Shown: positions 1 through 8,228 of the stretch, piece after piece
Layout: each line of letters begins with the position of its first letter
Numbering within the stretch: position 1 is the stretch's first letter
Assembly: GCF_947654165.1 (NCBI RefSeq)
Contig: NZ_CANTKB010000007.1
Location: 71,583-135,582, forward strand
Length of the DNA: 64,000 nucleotides
Direction: 5' to 3'
From: an uncultured Blautia sp.
GTDB taxonomy: Bacteria; Bacillota; Clostridia; Lachnospirales; Lachnospiraceae
Translations under genes and position numbers: made by a program
Notes under the pieces: model-generated
Told to the model about the DNA's origin: nothing
The model's input: the letters and a program-made list of their open reading frames with translations, nothing else
Database searches by the model: none

Positions 1-881
1 ATCCACTGATGGAGAACAGTTGTTACTGTTACATCTTCATATCCATATTTTTCCAGATATTCTTCTGTTAATTCTTCCAGAACACGAAGTGCTGCAACGT
101 CCTGTACCAGGTTACCGCACTGTCCGTAACCAACTGTTACATTCTTAACGCCCTGTTCTGCTGCCAGCAATGCTTCGATAATTGCAACTGCATTAGACAT
201 AGATGGCGGAACCAGAGTACCTGTCAGAGGTCCGTATGGCTCACGGTTAATAGAAACGCCTGCTTCTTCATAGATACCTGTCAGACGGTCTACATACTGC
301 CAGTCGTAAATGGTTCTTTCCAGCGGAACGTCCTTTGCATATGGAATGTTGTAGGAAATACCGCCGCCTTCGTAGCTGGTAAATCCACCTGCGTAACAGA
401 TTTCTGTCAGCAGTCTTGCATCAGGAGTACCGTGACGTACCTGAACCGGAATATCAAGGTTTTCAATGATCTGACGGCATCCATATACACCATGGTTTAC
501 AGCCGGGAATCCGTTCAGCATGGATTTCTGAGTACGGATAGATTCTTTGATTCCGTTTTCCGCTTCTTCGTAACGATTCTGACGTGTATAGGAGTCAATG
601 GTTGTAGGAAGCAAATCTGCCTCACCATTATTCTGTAAATACTGCAGAAGTTTAATATGGTCTTCAATCAATGCTACACCGGCTCTTGGCTGAATCAAAG
701 TTTTTCTTTCTTTTTTTGCTTCAGAAAGTTTTTTGGAAAAACTCTTTGATTCCGGCATACTTTTGTGATATTCAATAGCTTCATCAAAGTTTACATCTTT
801 ACCGGTTGCCCACTGTCCCATAATCTCTTTTCGAATGCCGTAAAATTCGTCATCCGATAATTTTTTATTCCTTATGTCCAT
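1..881 (-). CDS. glmE: Glutamate mutase epsilon subunit, 5' part (methylaspartate mutase E)
   Basis: This is the large subunit of B12-dependent glutamate mutase, which interconverts L-glutamate and (2S,3S)-3-methylaspartate. The first 293 residues are present and the rest runs off the left edge. The recognisable GlmE/MutE body includes RHGTPDARLL, YEGGGISYNIPYAKDV and GYGQCGNLVQD. The ATG sits 17 bases inside the end of glmL, with a GGAG about 10 bases upstream, so translation is probably coupled to GlmL. It needs the GlmS cobalamin-binding subunit encoded upstream. Family assignment is firm; the missing C-terminus cannot be judged. Confidence 0.95.
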   Translation of the reverse strand, partial: MDIRNKKLSDDEFYGIRKEIMGQWATGKDVNFDEAIEYHKSMPESKSFSKKLSEAKKERKTLIQPRAGVALIEDHIKLLQYLQNNGEADLLPTTIDSYTRQNRYEEAENGIKESIRTQKSMLNGFPAVNHGVYGCRQIIENLDIPVQVRHGTPDARLLTEICYAGGFTSYEGGGISYNIPYAKDVPLERTIYDWQYVDRLTGIYEEAGVSINREPYGPLTGTLVPPSMSNAVAIIEALLAAEQGVKNVTVGYGQCGNLVQDVAALRVLEELTEEYLEKYGYEDVTVTTVLHQW

Positions 882-2253
882 AATAAGCAATCTCCTTCTT
901 CATTATTTCTAACGCAGCCTCCGGGTAATGCTGGGAAAGCAGTCCCATTGCTGCCAAGATATACTTTCTATCCACCAGGATTTCTGCATTTTCAGGTCTT
1001 AATGATCCCGGTGTGCTCTCACTAAAAAGTGCATATTTCGCAATTTCTTCTGTACGTTTTGCGTGAATTAAGGCACCGCCCGTCACAACGACATATTTTA
1101 CCCGGCGTAAATCTTTTCCGCTCTGAAGGTAGGTCAGTCCGCAAGGTGTGTATACCTGTTCCAGCGAACCTGCGTGGCGTGCCACTGCAGTTTCCACTGC
1201 TCCGCATGCCAGTGCAAAATCCATCTTTTCCATCTCTTCATTATCGGGTATATAGTCTGTGTGGCTTCCTAAATAATCCACAAGTTCGGCTACTTTCTGC
1301 CTGTTTAAACCGGCAATTTTCGACAGTCTCCGATCACCCACAGCTTCCAGGATTCCGTGAACACTGTAACGCATTCCAATGTCACCTTCTACGCTTCGTT
1401 TTGCATAAGGCTCCTGAATCCCTTTCATTACTGTTGCCATATTTGCAGGACTTCCCTCTGCAATAGAGTACACATCTGTGGTGGCACCGCCTAAATCTAC
1501 GCCTACCAACTCACCGATTCCCTGATGCTCATCCCAACCATCAGAAAGAAGTTCCATGGCTGTCAGCATGGCAGAAGGTGTCGGCATGATAATGCCCGAT
1601 ACCAGATCAGACGCCTCTGAAAGACCTTTTCCCTGAACAATCCTTTTTAAGAAAACTTCTCGAATCTGTTTCTGGGTTGGTTCAATATTCAGCTCACCCA
1701 ATTTCGGCATTACATTTTCACAAATATAAGTAGTTCTGCCTTCCAAAATCTCCTGGCACTCATCTACTGCACATCTGTTTCCGGCAAGAACAATGGGGCA
1801 GTCATAGCTAAGCTCTGAAAGCATTTTTGCATTATATAAAATACACTCTGTATTTCCCCCGTCTGTGCCTCCTGTCAGCAGAATGATATCAGGATGATAT
1901 GTCTCGATTTCTTTCATATCCCCTTTTGTGAGATTGAAAGAATAGGTCTTCCATACTTTTGCACCGGCTCCCAGAGAAGCTTCCTTGGCTGCCTGAGCCG
2001 TCAGCTCCGGTACCAGTCCAATGGAAATCATTTTTAATCCTCCGGCAGCACTGGAGCAGGCATAACGCTCCTCATATTCCAGATGACCTGTCGTCTGCTC
2101 TAAAATTTCTATGGCATCATGAAGCCCATTATTAATATCAGTTTCCACGGTAGTATAAGCTGCTGCAGTTCCCAGTATCTCACAACTGTCTACATCTACG
2201 GCTGTTACCTTGGTATTGGTGCTTCCAAAATCCACCAACAAAACTGGTTTCAT
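865..2253 (-). CDS. glmL: GlmL/MutL, glutamate mutase reactivating ATPase
   Basis: A 462-residue ASKHA-fold (actin/Hsp70-like) protein found between the two glutamate mutase subunits. It is thought to reactivate the enzyme by exchanging damaged cobalamin at the expense of ATP. The N-terminus carries the phosphate-1 signature VDFGSTNTKVTAVD (residues 7-20), a second phosphate loop LVGVDLGGATTDV lies near residue 250, and VVVTGGALIHA lies near residue 400. ATG start with GGCGG upstream. The gene starts 19 bases after glmS and overlaps glmE by 17 bases, the gene order S-L-E known from Clostridium tetanomorphum. Confidence 0.95.
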   Translation of the reverse strand: MKPVLLVDFGSTNTKVTAVDVDSCEILGTAAAYTTVETDINNGLHDAIEILEQTTGHLEYEERYACSSAAGGLKMISIGLVPELTAQAAKEASLGAGAKVWKTYSFNLTKGDMKEIETYHPDIILLTGGTDGGNTECILYNAKMLSELSYDCPIVLAGNRCAVDECQEILEGRTTYICENVMPKLGELNIEPTQKQIREVFLKRIVQGKGLSEASDLVSGIIMPTPSAMLTAMELLSDGWDEHQGIGELVGVDLGGATTDVYSIAEGSPANMATVMKGIQEPYAKRSVEGDIGMRYSVHGILEAVGDRRLSKIAGLNRQKVAELVDYLGSHTDYIPDNEEMEKMDFALACGAVETAVARHAGSLEQVYTPCGLTYLQSGKDLRRVKYVVVTGGALIHAKRTEEIAKYALFSESTPGSLRPENAEILVDRKYILAAMGLLSQHYPEAALEIMKKEIAYYGHKE

Positions 2254-2272
2254 AATTTACCGCCTCACTTTA

Positions 2273-2704
2273 TCAGTCTTCTGTTGCTGGTTCTTCTATG
2301 CCAAAGTCTTCGTACAAAGCTGCAATGGTAGTCTCCGGAGCAGTACCTGGTCCGAATACTCTGTCAAATCCCATTGCTTTAAAACGTTTTTCTACTTCGT
2401 CGAATGGCTGTTTTCCAACTACAATATTTCCGCCTACATACAAAAGAATATCTTTTAAACCTGCTTCATTGCACTTATCTCTCAAGCCTCTGCAGTCAAG
2501 CTCTCCATGTCCATAAAGAGAAGATACCATAATTCCGTCTGCATTTGTTTCAATTGCTGCTGCAATATATTCCTCCTGAGAAACCATAACACCTAAGTTT
2601 GTCACTTCGAAACCGGCATCTTCGAATGCATGCTGCAAAATAGTATTTCCTACAGCATGAACGTCAGCGCCGATTACGCCAATAACTAATTTTTTCTTGT
2701 CCAT
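2273..2704 (-). CDS. glmS: Glutamate mutase sigma subunit (cobalamin-binding)
   Basis: A 143-residue B12-binding subunit of glutamate mutase. Near the N-terminus it has the DxHxxG motif (GADVHAVGN), whose His is the lower axial ligand of cobalamin. SSLYGHGE and YVGGNIVVGKQ follow, both typical of the Rossmann-like B12 fold. An upstream in-frame start would add 12 residues. I chose the inner ATG because GGGAG lies at a normal distance from it and the protein then begins MDKKKLVIGVIGADVHAVG, as in family members. It lies 74 bases after citF and 19 before glmL in the same operon. Confidence 0.94.
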   Translation of the reverse strand: MDKKKLVIGVIGADVHAVGNTILQHAFEDAGFEVTNLGVMVSQEEYIAAAIETNADGIMVSSLYGHGELDCRGLRDKCNEAGLKDILLYVGGNIVVGKQPFDEVEKRFKAMGFDRVFGPGTAPETTIAALYEDFGIEEPATED

Positions 2705-2778
2705 TTCTGACCCGCTCCCTTCATTTAGATTAAATGGCATTTTATTTTCTATTTTCTTTTTCCCTTAATATTTTCTGA

Positions 2779-4182
2779 TCACAGAACATTTTTAATAGTA
2801 TCTAATACTGTACCATCTCTGTAGAGTACTTTAGCTACTACCTTATCGCCCATTTCTACTTTCTTCGGCACTCCTGCAATCTCTTCTGCAATCTGTTTCA
2901 ATTCTTCGATATCTTTTACAGGAAGCCCTGCTCTGATCAATTTTTCCTTTAATTCCTGCTGTTTTGGATTTACTGCGATTCCTCTCTGAGTGACTACTAC
3001 ATCCACAGTCTCGCCTGGTGTGGATTTGCAAAGCACTTCATCTACAATCAGCGGGAGTCTTGCACGAATCAGCGGTGCTACAATAATCGCCAGCTTTGAG
3101 CCTGCTGCAGTGTCACTGTGTCCGCCGGAACCGCCCATGATATATCCGTTCGAATCTGTATGTACGTTGACATTAAAGTTTACATCCACCTGAGTCGCTC
3201 CAAGAATCACTACATCCAGGCTGTCCACTGCTGCACTCTTTGCTGCAGGTGATGCATAACGCATAGCAGAAATCTCCTGATGTTTCGGATTCTCACGAAT
3301 GGATTCAATTGCTTTTAAGTCAAAACACTGCACATCGAGGATCGTATCAAAATATCCTTTGTTGGCCATATCTACCATATAGCCGGTAATGCCTCCCATA
3401 CAGAAGCTTCCCTTAATATGGTCTTTTTCCATCATTTCTTCCACATATTTTGCAACAGCAAGAGAAGCACCTCCTGCACCTGTCTGGAAGGAAAATCCAT
3501 CTTTCAAATAGCCGGAATGTTTTACCACCTGTGAAGCCAGTCCTGCAATACGAAGCCCTACCGGGTCACGGGTGATTTTTGTTGTTCCGGAAACAATCTT
3601 CGCCGGATCACCAATCTGCGGGACTTCTACCACATAATCCACATATCCTTCGTTGATGGAAGTATCTTTCAATGGATAACTTACCAGGTTATCTGTGATC
3701 ACAACTACTTTCTTTGCGTGAACAGCATCTGAAAAAGCATATCCAAGAGAACCACATGCAGATGAACCGTATTTTCCACTGCAATTTCCCATGTTGTCCG
3801 CTGTAGGTGCTGCTAAGAACGCAATATCAATCTTGGAAGAACCATTTTCCATATCACCTGCTCTTCCGCCGTGAGTTCTGAAAATCACCGGTTTTTCCAT
3901 GATTCCCTGAGAAATCGCTTTTCCGACTTTTCCCCCCATGTAGTTACATTCGATTCCTGTAACTACACCATTTTTTATATGCTCAATAATTGGTTCATGA
4001 ACATCGAAGACAGAGCTGGCATTTACTGTTAAATCTTTGATTCCCATAGCTGCTGCTTCTTCCAGAACCATATTCAATACATAATCTCCATTACGCATAT
4101 GATGATGAAAAGATATGGTCATACCATCTTTCAATCCAGTTTTTTCAATTGCCTCTCTTACAGAGCCGATTAATTTACTCAT
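2779..4182 (-). CDS. citF: Citrate/citramalate lyase alpha subunit (CitF family)
   Basis: The acyl-ACP:carboxylate transferase subunit of a citrate-lyase-type enzyme (467 residues, slightly shorter than classical CitF at about 510). It moves the substrate onto the acyl carrier protein in exchange for acetate. Family blocks include the GGRAGDMENG region near residue 110, TGAGGASLAVAKY and the C-terminal VVTQRGIAVNP. The second of two close ATGs was chosen: it forms an ATGA overlap with the citE stop and stands 9 bases from GGAGG. Because it sits between the histidine genes and glutamate mutase, I infer citramalate (not citrate) as substrate, giving pyruvate and acetate. Sequence alone cannot separate the two. 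Confidence 0.9.
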   Translation of the reverse strand: MSKLIGSVREAIEKTGLKDGMTISFHHHMRNGDYVLNMVLEEAAAMGIKDLTVNASSVFDVHEPIIEHIKNGVVTGIECNYMGGKVGKAISQGIMEKPVIFRTHGGRAGDMENGSSKIDIAFLAAPTADNMGNCSGKYGSSACGSLGYAFSDAVHAKKVVVITDNLVSYPLKDTSINEGYVDYVVEVPQIGDPAKIVSGTTKITRDPVGLRIAGLASQVVKHSGYLKDGFSFQTGAGGASLAVAKYVEEMMEKDHIKGSFCMGGITGYMVDMANKGYFDTILDVQCFDLKAIESIRENPKHQEISAMRYASPAAKSAAVDSLDVVILGATQVDVNFNVNVHTDSNGYIMGGSGGHSDTAAGSKLAIIVAPLIRARLPLIVDEVLCKSTPGETVDVVVTQRGIAVNPKQQELKEKLIRAGLPVKDIEELKQIAEEIAGVPKKVEMGDKVVAKVLYRDGTVLDTIKNVL

Positions 4183-5054
4183 CTGCATGCACCTCCATAA
4201 ATGGCTTTTTCCATTTCCAGCACCTGCTGGGCACGTTTTACAATCGGTGCATCAATCATTTTACCTCTCAGGGAAATAACACCTTTACCCTGGCGTTTTC
4301 CTTCCTCAATAGCATCCATAACATCATGGGCATATTCAATTTCACTCTCTGTCGGTGAAAATACTGCATTCACAATATCTACATGCCTTGGTGAGATAAC
4401 TGCCTTTCCTGCAAAGCCCAGACTCTTGGCAAATTCTGTATCTTTTTCCAGACCTTCCATATCCTCCACATCTGTAAACGGTGTGTCGTAAGCTTCGATT
4501 CCACACGCTCTTGCAGCACATACCAGACGGGTTCTTGCATAGAAGATCTCTTTTCCTTCTTTGGTACGTTTACAGTGCATGTCCGCAGTAAAATCCTCTC
4601 CTCCTAAGAAAAGACCAATCACACGTTTATCAGAAGAAGCGATTTCAAATGCTTTCTCCACACCCATAGCTGTCTCGATCAGCGGAAGGATCTTTACTGT
4701 TCCCTCTTCCAGACCGCTTTCTTTCTCTACTTCTGCAATGTATGCGGAAACCTCCTGAATCATTGCACCGCCATTTACCTTAGTAGGCATGATCACATCC
4801 GGTTTGAGAGGAATAATGGCTTTTAAATCTGCTTTCCAAAATTCTGTATCGGTAGGATTGATTCTTACCACCACTTCACAAGATGGAAAAGACTGATATT
4901 TTAATGCATTACGCACCAAAATTCTGGCTGCATCCTTTTCATCTGGTGACACAGCGTCTTCCAGGTCAAAAATAATGGTATCTGCTCCCAGAGTATCACC
5001 GTTAATCAGCATATTTGGAGTATTTCCCGGTAAAAATAACATGGTTCGTCTCAT
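4179..5054 (-). CDS. citE: Citrate/citramalate lyase beta subunit (CitE family)
   Basis: The C-C bond-cleaving subunit (291 residues, normal length) of the HpcH/HpaI-CitE TIM-barrel family. It splits the (S)-citramalyl- or citryl-ACP thioester. The N-terminus MRRTMLFLPGNTPNM, the metal-site stretch DTIIFDLEDAVSPDEKDAAR (residues 25-44), the acid pair in LPLIETAMGV and the FLGGEDFTADM block are all intact. It starts 2 bases after the citD stop and overlaps citF by 4 bases, so the three subunits are translationally coupled. The citramalate assignment comes from context only. Confidence 0.93.
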   Translation of the reverse strand: MRRTMLFLPGNTPNMLINGDTLGADTIIFDLEDAVSPDEKDAARILVRNALKYQSFPSCEVVVRINPTDTEFWKADLKAIIPLKPDVIMPTKVNGGAMIQEVSAYIAEVEKESGLEEGTVKILPLIETAMGVEKAFEIASSDKRVIGLFLGGEDFTADMHCKRTKEGKEIFYARTRLVCAARACGIEAYDTPFTDVEDMEGLEKDTEFAKSLGFAGKAVISPRHVDIVNAVFSPTESEIEYAHDVMDAIEEGKRQGKGVISLRGKMIDAPIVKRAQQVLEMEKAIYGGACR

Positions 5055-5056
5055 TT

Positions 5057-5323
5057 TTATTCAACTCCCCCTCTTTTCAGTGCTGTTTCCATTCTGGCCC
5101 GAATCACACAGTCCAGAGCACCTTTGTCTTTGATAAAGATTTTTCCTGTTGTCACATCAAATTCCTGTAATGTGTCCAGCACGGCAGCCCGGATGGAATC
5201 CATATACTGATTAGCAACAACTGAGTCAATCTCAAGGGTCAGTTCTTTTTCGTCCGGCTCTATCTGAATAAACAAATCACTGGATTCCAGGGTTCCTGCT
5301 ACTGCATTTTTTAAAATCTTCAC
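5057..5323 (-). CDS. citD: Citrate/citramalate lyase gamma subunit, acyl carrier protein
   Basis: An 88-residue ACP that carries the 2-(5''-phosphoribosyl)-3'-dephospho-CoA prosthetic group. Ser14 in AGTLESSDL is at the position modified in known CitD proteins. The start codon is GTG with GGAG 7 bases upstream. The maturation enzymes CitC and CitXG are encoded about 7 kb away on the other strand, so all parts needed for an active holo-lyase are in this window. Confidence 0.93.
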   Translation of the reverse strand: MKILKNAVAGTLESSDLFIQIEPDEKELTLEIDSVVANQYMDSIRAAVLDTLQEFDVTTGKIFIKDKGALDCVIRARMETALKRGGVE

Positions 5324-5373
5324 AGGTATTCTCCTTTCATCATTTCCATTTATGAAAACGTATTTTCTAAAAC

Positions 5374-6006
5374 TTATTCTACCACGCTTTTGGAAACACC
5401 TGCCTGAGCAAGAATTTTCTGTTCAAAAGCGATTGCTTTCTTTTCCAATACTGCCACTTCCTCGGAAGTAGCTTTTACAAATTCTTCATCCTTAATGGAT
5501 TCCAGATTAATTTTTACATTAAATAATGCACCTAACACTGCGGTTCTTGCCATCATAGTAGCAACCAGTGCATCTGTAACGGCTGTTTTATTTCCTTTTA
5601 CAACCATGGTTTCTGCATAGGGAAGCACTTCATAGGCTGCCTTTGCAACAGACAGTGGAACTGCCACTGCTGCTTTTAATCCATTCTGCATCGCTTCTGT
5701 ACGTGCTGCTTTTTCTTCTTCTGTTTCTTTTGGAAGAGTAAGTGCCTGCATGTACAAGTCAAAAGATTCGCTGTCTCGTTTAATGTCTACCAGAAGCTGT
5801 TCGCAGATTTTATGCATAGGCTCTACAGCCGCTTTCATCTCTTCTTCCACTTCTGCATATTTTTTCTTTCCGATTGTCAGTCCTGCCACCATCTCTGTAA
5901 GAGCCGCTGCCAAAGCACCAGCAAGGGCGGAAATACTTCCGCCCCCCGGTACTGGTTCATTAGAGGCTGTCTGCATGGCGAATTGTTCAATTGTCATATT
6001 TTTCAT
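5374..6006 (-). CDS. fchA: Formiminotetrahydrofolate cyclodeaminase
   Basis: A 210-residue single-domain cyclodeaminase, equal to the C-terminal half of mammalian FTCD. It converts 5-formimino-THF to 5,10-methenyl-THF and ammonia. The hallmark PVPGGGSISALAGALAAAL lies at residues 18-36. It sits 25 bases after the formimidoyltransferase gene, so the two halves of FTCD are separate but consecutive. The product feeds one-carbon units recovered from histidine into the folate pool. A methenyl-THF cyclohydrolase activity is possible for this family. Confidence 0.92.
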   Translation of the reverse strand: MKNMTIEQFAMQTASNEPVPGGGSISALAGALAAALTEMVAGLTIGKKKYAEVEEEMKAAVEPMHKICEQLLVDIKRDSESFDLYMQALTLPKETEEEKAARTEAMQNGLKAAVAVPLSVAKAAYEVLPYAETMVVKGNKTAVTDALVATMMARTAVLGALFNVKINLESIKDEEFVKATSEEVAVLEKKAIAFEQKILAQAGVSKSVVE

Positions 6007-6031
6007 GGCATATACCTCTTATATTTTTTAA

Positions 6032-6925
6032 TTACAGTCTTGTTTCAAGTACCTGTTTTGGATCAAATCCTTCAAATCCCAGGTAATATTCTGCACAGTC
6101 AACGATTGCCTGGAGAGGAATCAGACCAACAACTTCACTTCCTAATACATTGACGCCGTAACGTCTTGCTTCCATACGAACTGTTTCGAATACAGTATAT
6201 ACAGATGTCTTTGTATAGTCAGTCAGGTTCATGGATACCTGTGCGATATTTCTGTCTTCCAGCATAACGCCCATAGCTTTGCAATAACGGAAACCGCCTT
6301 TGATGTGACGGATTTTATCTGCGATTTTCTGAGCAATTTCCAGGCTGGATGTATCCAGGTTAATGTTGTAAGCGATCAGAGGCATTCTTGCACCGATAGC
6401 TGTTACACCGCCTGTAGGATGAATGGTGTTTGGACCAAAGTCCGGTTTCCATTTTTCCTGATCTTTCATTTTTTCTGCCATACCTTCGAACTGTCCCTGA
6501 CGAACTTTTGCAAGGTTTTCTCTGTGAGGAGCTGTAGCAGATTTTTCATATAAGAAGAATGGCTGACCGAATTTTTCGGAAGCTTCTTTTGCAACTTCTT
6601 TTGCAAGAGCGTCTGCTTCTTCTACGGTTGTATTTCTGATTGGAATGAAAGGAACAACGTCAACACATCCCATACGCGGATGCTGTCCCTGATGTTTTGT
6701 CATATCGATCAACTCTACTGCTTTTCCGATAGCTGCAACCATAGCATCTTTTAATGGAGCCGGTTCACCGATAACAGTAACAACACTTCTGTTATGGTCT
6801 TCGTCAGAACTGTAGTCTAACAGTTTTACACCTTCCACATTGCGGAAGCAGTCAACGATTTTTTCGATTTTTTCTTTATCTCTACCTTCACTGAAGTTAG
6901 GTACGCATTCAATAATCTTGTTCAT
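6032..6925 (-). CDS. ftcD: Glutamate formimidoyltransferase
   Basis: Transfers the formimino group of N-formimino-L-glutamate to tetrahydrofolate, releasing glutamate, the last step of histidine breakdown by this branch. The protein (297 residues) starts IIECVPNFSEGRD, and later has QHPRMGCVDVVPF and NTIHPTGGVTAIGAR, all typical of the FTCD N-domain. A longer start 15 codons upstream has no good ribosome site. The chosen ATG follows GGAG at 9 bases and begins like characterised homologues. It lies 13 bases after hutI. Confidence 0.95.
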   Translation of the reverse strand: MNKIIECVPNFSEGRDKEKIEKIVDCFRNVEGVKLLDYSSDEDHNRSVVTVIGEPAPLKDAMVAAIGKAVELIDMTKHQGQHPRMGCVDVVPFIPIRNTTVEEADALAKEVAKEASEKFGQPFFLYEKSATAPHRENLAKVRQGQFEGMAEKMKDQEKWKPDFGPNTIHPTGGVTAIGARMPLIAYNINLDTSSLEIAQKIADKIRHIKGGFRYCKAMGVMLEDRNIAQVSMNLTDYTKTSVYTVFETVRMEARRYGVNVLGSEVVGLIPLQAIVDCAEYYLGFEGFDPKQVLETRL

Positions 6926-6938
6926 GATGTTATTCTCC

Positions 6939-8195
6939 TTATTTCCATTCTTTGTGATATACAGTTTCACCTTTTTTAATAACCGTTTCTACCAGGTTGA
7001 TTCCGGTATGATATGGCATGAAGTGAATAGACGGGTATTTCAGGAATACAATATCTGCCTGTTTTCCCGGTTCCAGACTTCCCACAACATCTGCCCTGTC
7101 CACAGCGGCAGCACCGTTAATGGTCAATGCTGTAATCACTTCTTCAATGGACATGTTCATGTAAATACATCCAAGTGCAACTAATAATGGAATCGAATTT
7201 GTGAAGCAGCTTCCAGGATTCAAATCTGAAGCAATGGCTACTGCACACCCTTCGTCGATCATTTTTCTTCCAGGTGCATATTCCTCTTTCAGAGAAAATG
7301 CTGTTGCAGGAAGAAGGGTACTGATGACTCCGGCATCACGCATTTGACGGATTCCTTCGTCAGATGCTTTCAAAAGATGGTCTGCTGATACAGCTCCGAC
7401 TCTGGCTGCCAGTTCAGAACCTCCCAACTGGTAAATTTCATCCGCATGAATTTTCAGTTTGAATCCCATCTTTTTGGCTTCTGTAAGATAATACTCAGAA
7501 TCTTCTATATTAAATACATTCTTTTCTGTAAAGATGTCAGCGAATTCTGCCAGATTTTCTTCTTTTACCTTAGGCATTACCACACGAAGCTGTTCCTCAA
7601 TGAACTCTCTTTCTTTTCCTTTCCATTCGGGAAGAACACTGTGAGGTCCTAAGAACGTTCTGACGATATCCACCGGATGCTTCTCATCCAGTTTCTTCAT
7701 CACACGGAGCTGTTTCAGCTCTGTATCGCAGTCCATACCATAACCGCTCTTTCCTTCTACGGTTGTAACACCGAATTCCAGCATACGGTTCAGTCTTTCC
7801 TCTCCAGCTTCCATCAGTTCTTCTTCTGTGGCTTCTCTGGTAGGAACGACGGTGGCATTAATGCCGCCGCCACGTTCCATAATGGACATATAACTGTCGC
7901 CTTTTAATCTCCAGGAAAATTCATCTGCACGGTATCCGCCGAAAATAAAGTGTGTATGAGAATCCACGAACCCAGGCATCACCGTTTTTCCTGTGGCATC
8001 TATAACTTCGTATTCCTTTACGTCCACCTGTTTATCCAATTCCTCTGTCGTACCTACTGCAACGATCTTATCATCATGAATGATTACTGCACCGTCCTTG
8101 ATCAGTCCGATGTCAGCCATCTCTTTTCCGTGCTTTGGTGCACTTCCCTTGCAGGTTACCAGCTCAGAGGCATGGCGTATATATCTTTTTTTCAT
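6939..8195 (-). CDS. hutI: Imidazolonepropionase
   Basis: A 418-residue amidohydrolase-superfamily enzyme that hydrolyses 4-imidazolone-5-propionate to N-formimino-L-glutamate. Metal-binding HxH is in GFVDSHTHFIFGG, a further His in KIHADEIYQLGG, and the catalytic Asp in IASDLNPGSC. I start at the second ATG: the first ATG itself forms part of the AGGAG ribosome site, which stands 7 bases from the second. Gap to hutU is 33 bases. Confidence 0.96.
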   Translation of the reverse strand: MKKRYIRHASELVTCKGSAPKHGKEMADIGLIKDGAVIIHDDKIVAVGTTEELDKQVDVKEYEVIDATGKTVMPGFVDSHTHFIFGGYRADEFSWRLKGDSYMSIMERGGGINATVVPTREATEEELMEAGEERLNRMLEFGVTTVEGKSGYGMDCDTELKQLRVMKKLDEKHPVDIVRTFLGPHSVLPEWKGKEREFIEEQLRVVMPKVKEENLAEFADIFTEKNVFNIEDSEYYLTEAKKMGFKLKIHADEIYQLGGSELAARVGAVSADHLLKASDEGIRQMRDAGVISTLLPATAFSLKEEYAPGRKMIDEGCAVAIASDLNPGSCFTNSIPLLVALGCIYMNMSIEEVITALTINGAAAVDRADVVGSLEPGKQADIVFLKYPSIHFMPYHTGINLVETVIKKGETVYHKEWK

Positions 8196-8228
8196 GTTCT
8201 GTCTCCTCATAACTCTTTGCAGAAATTC

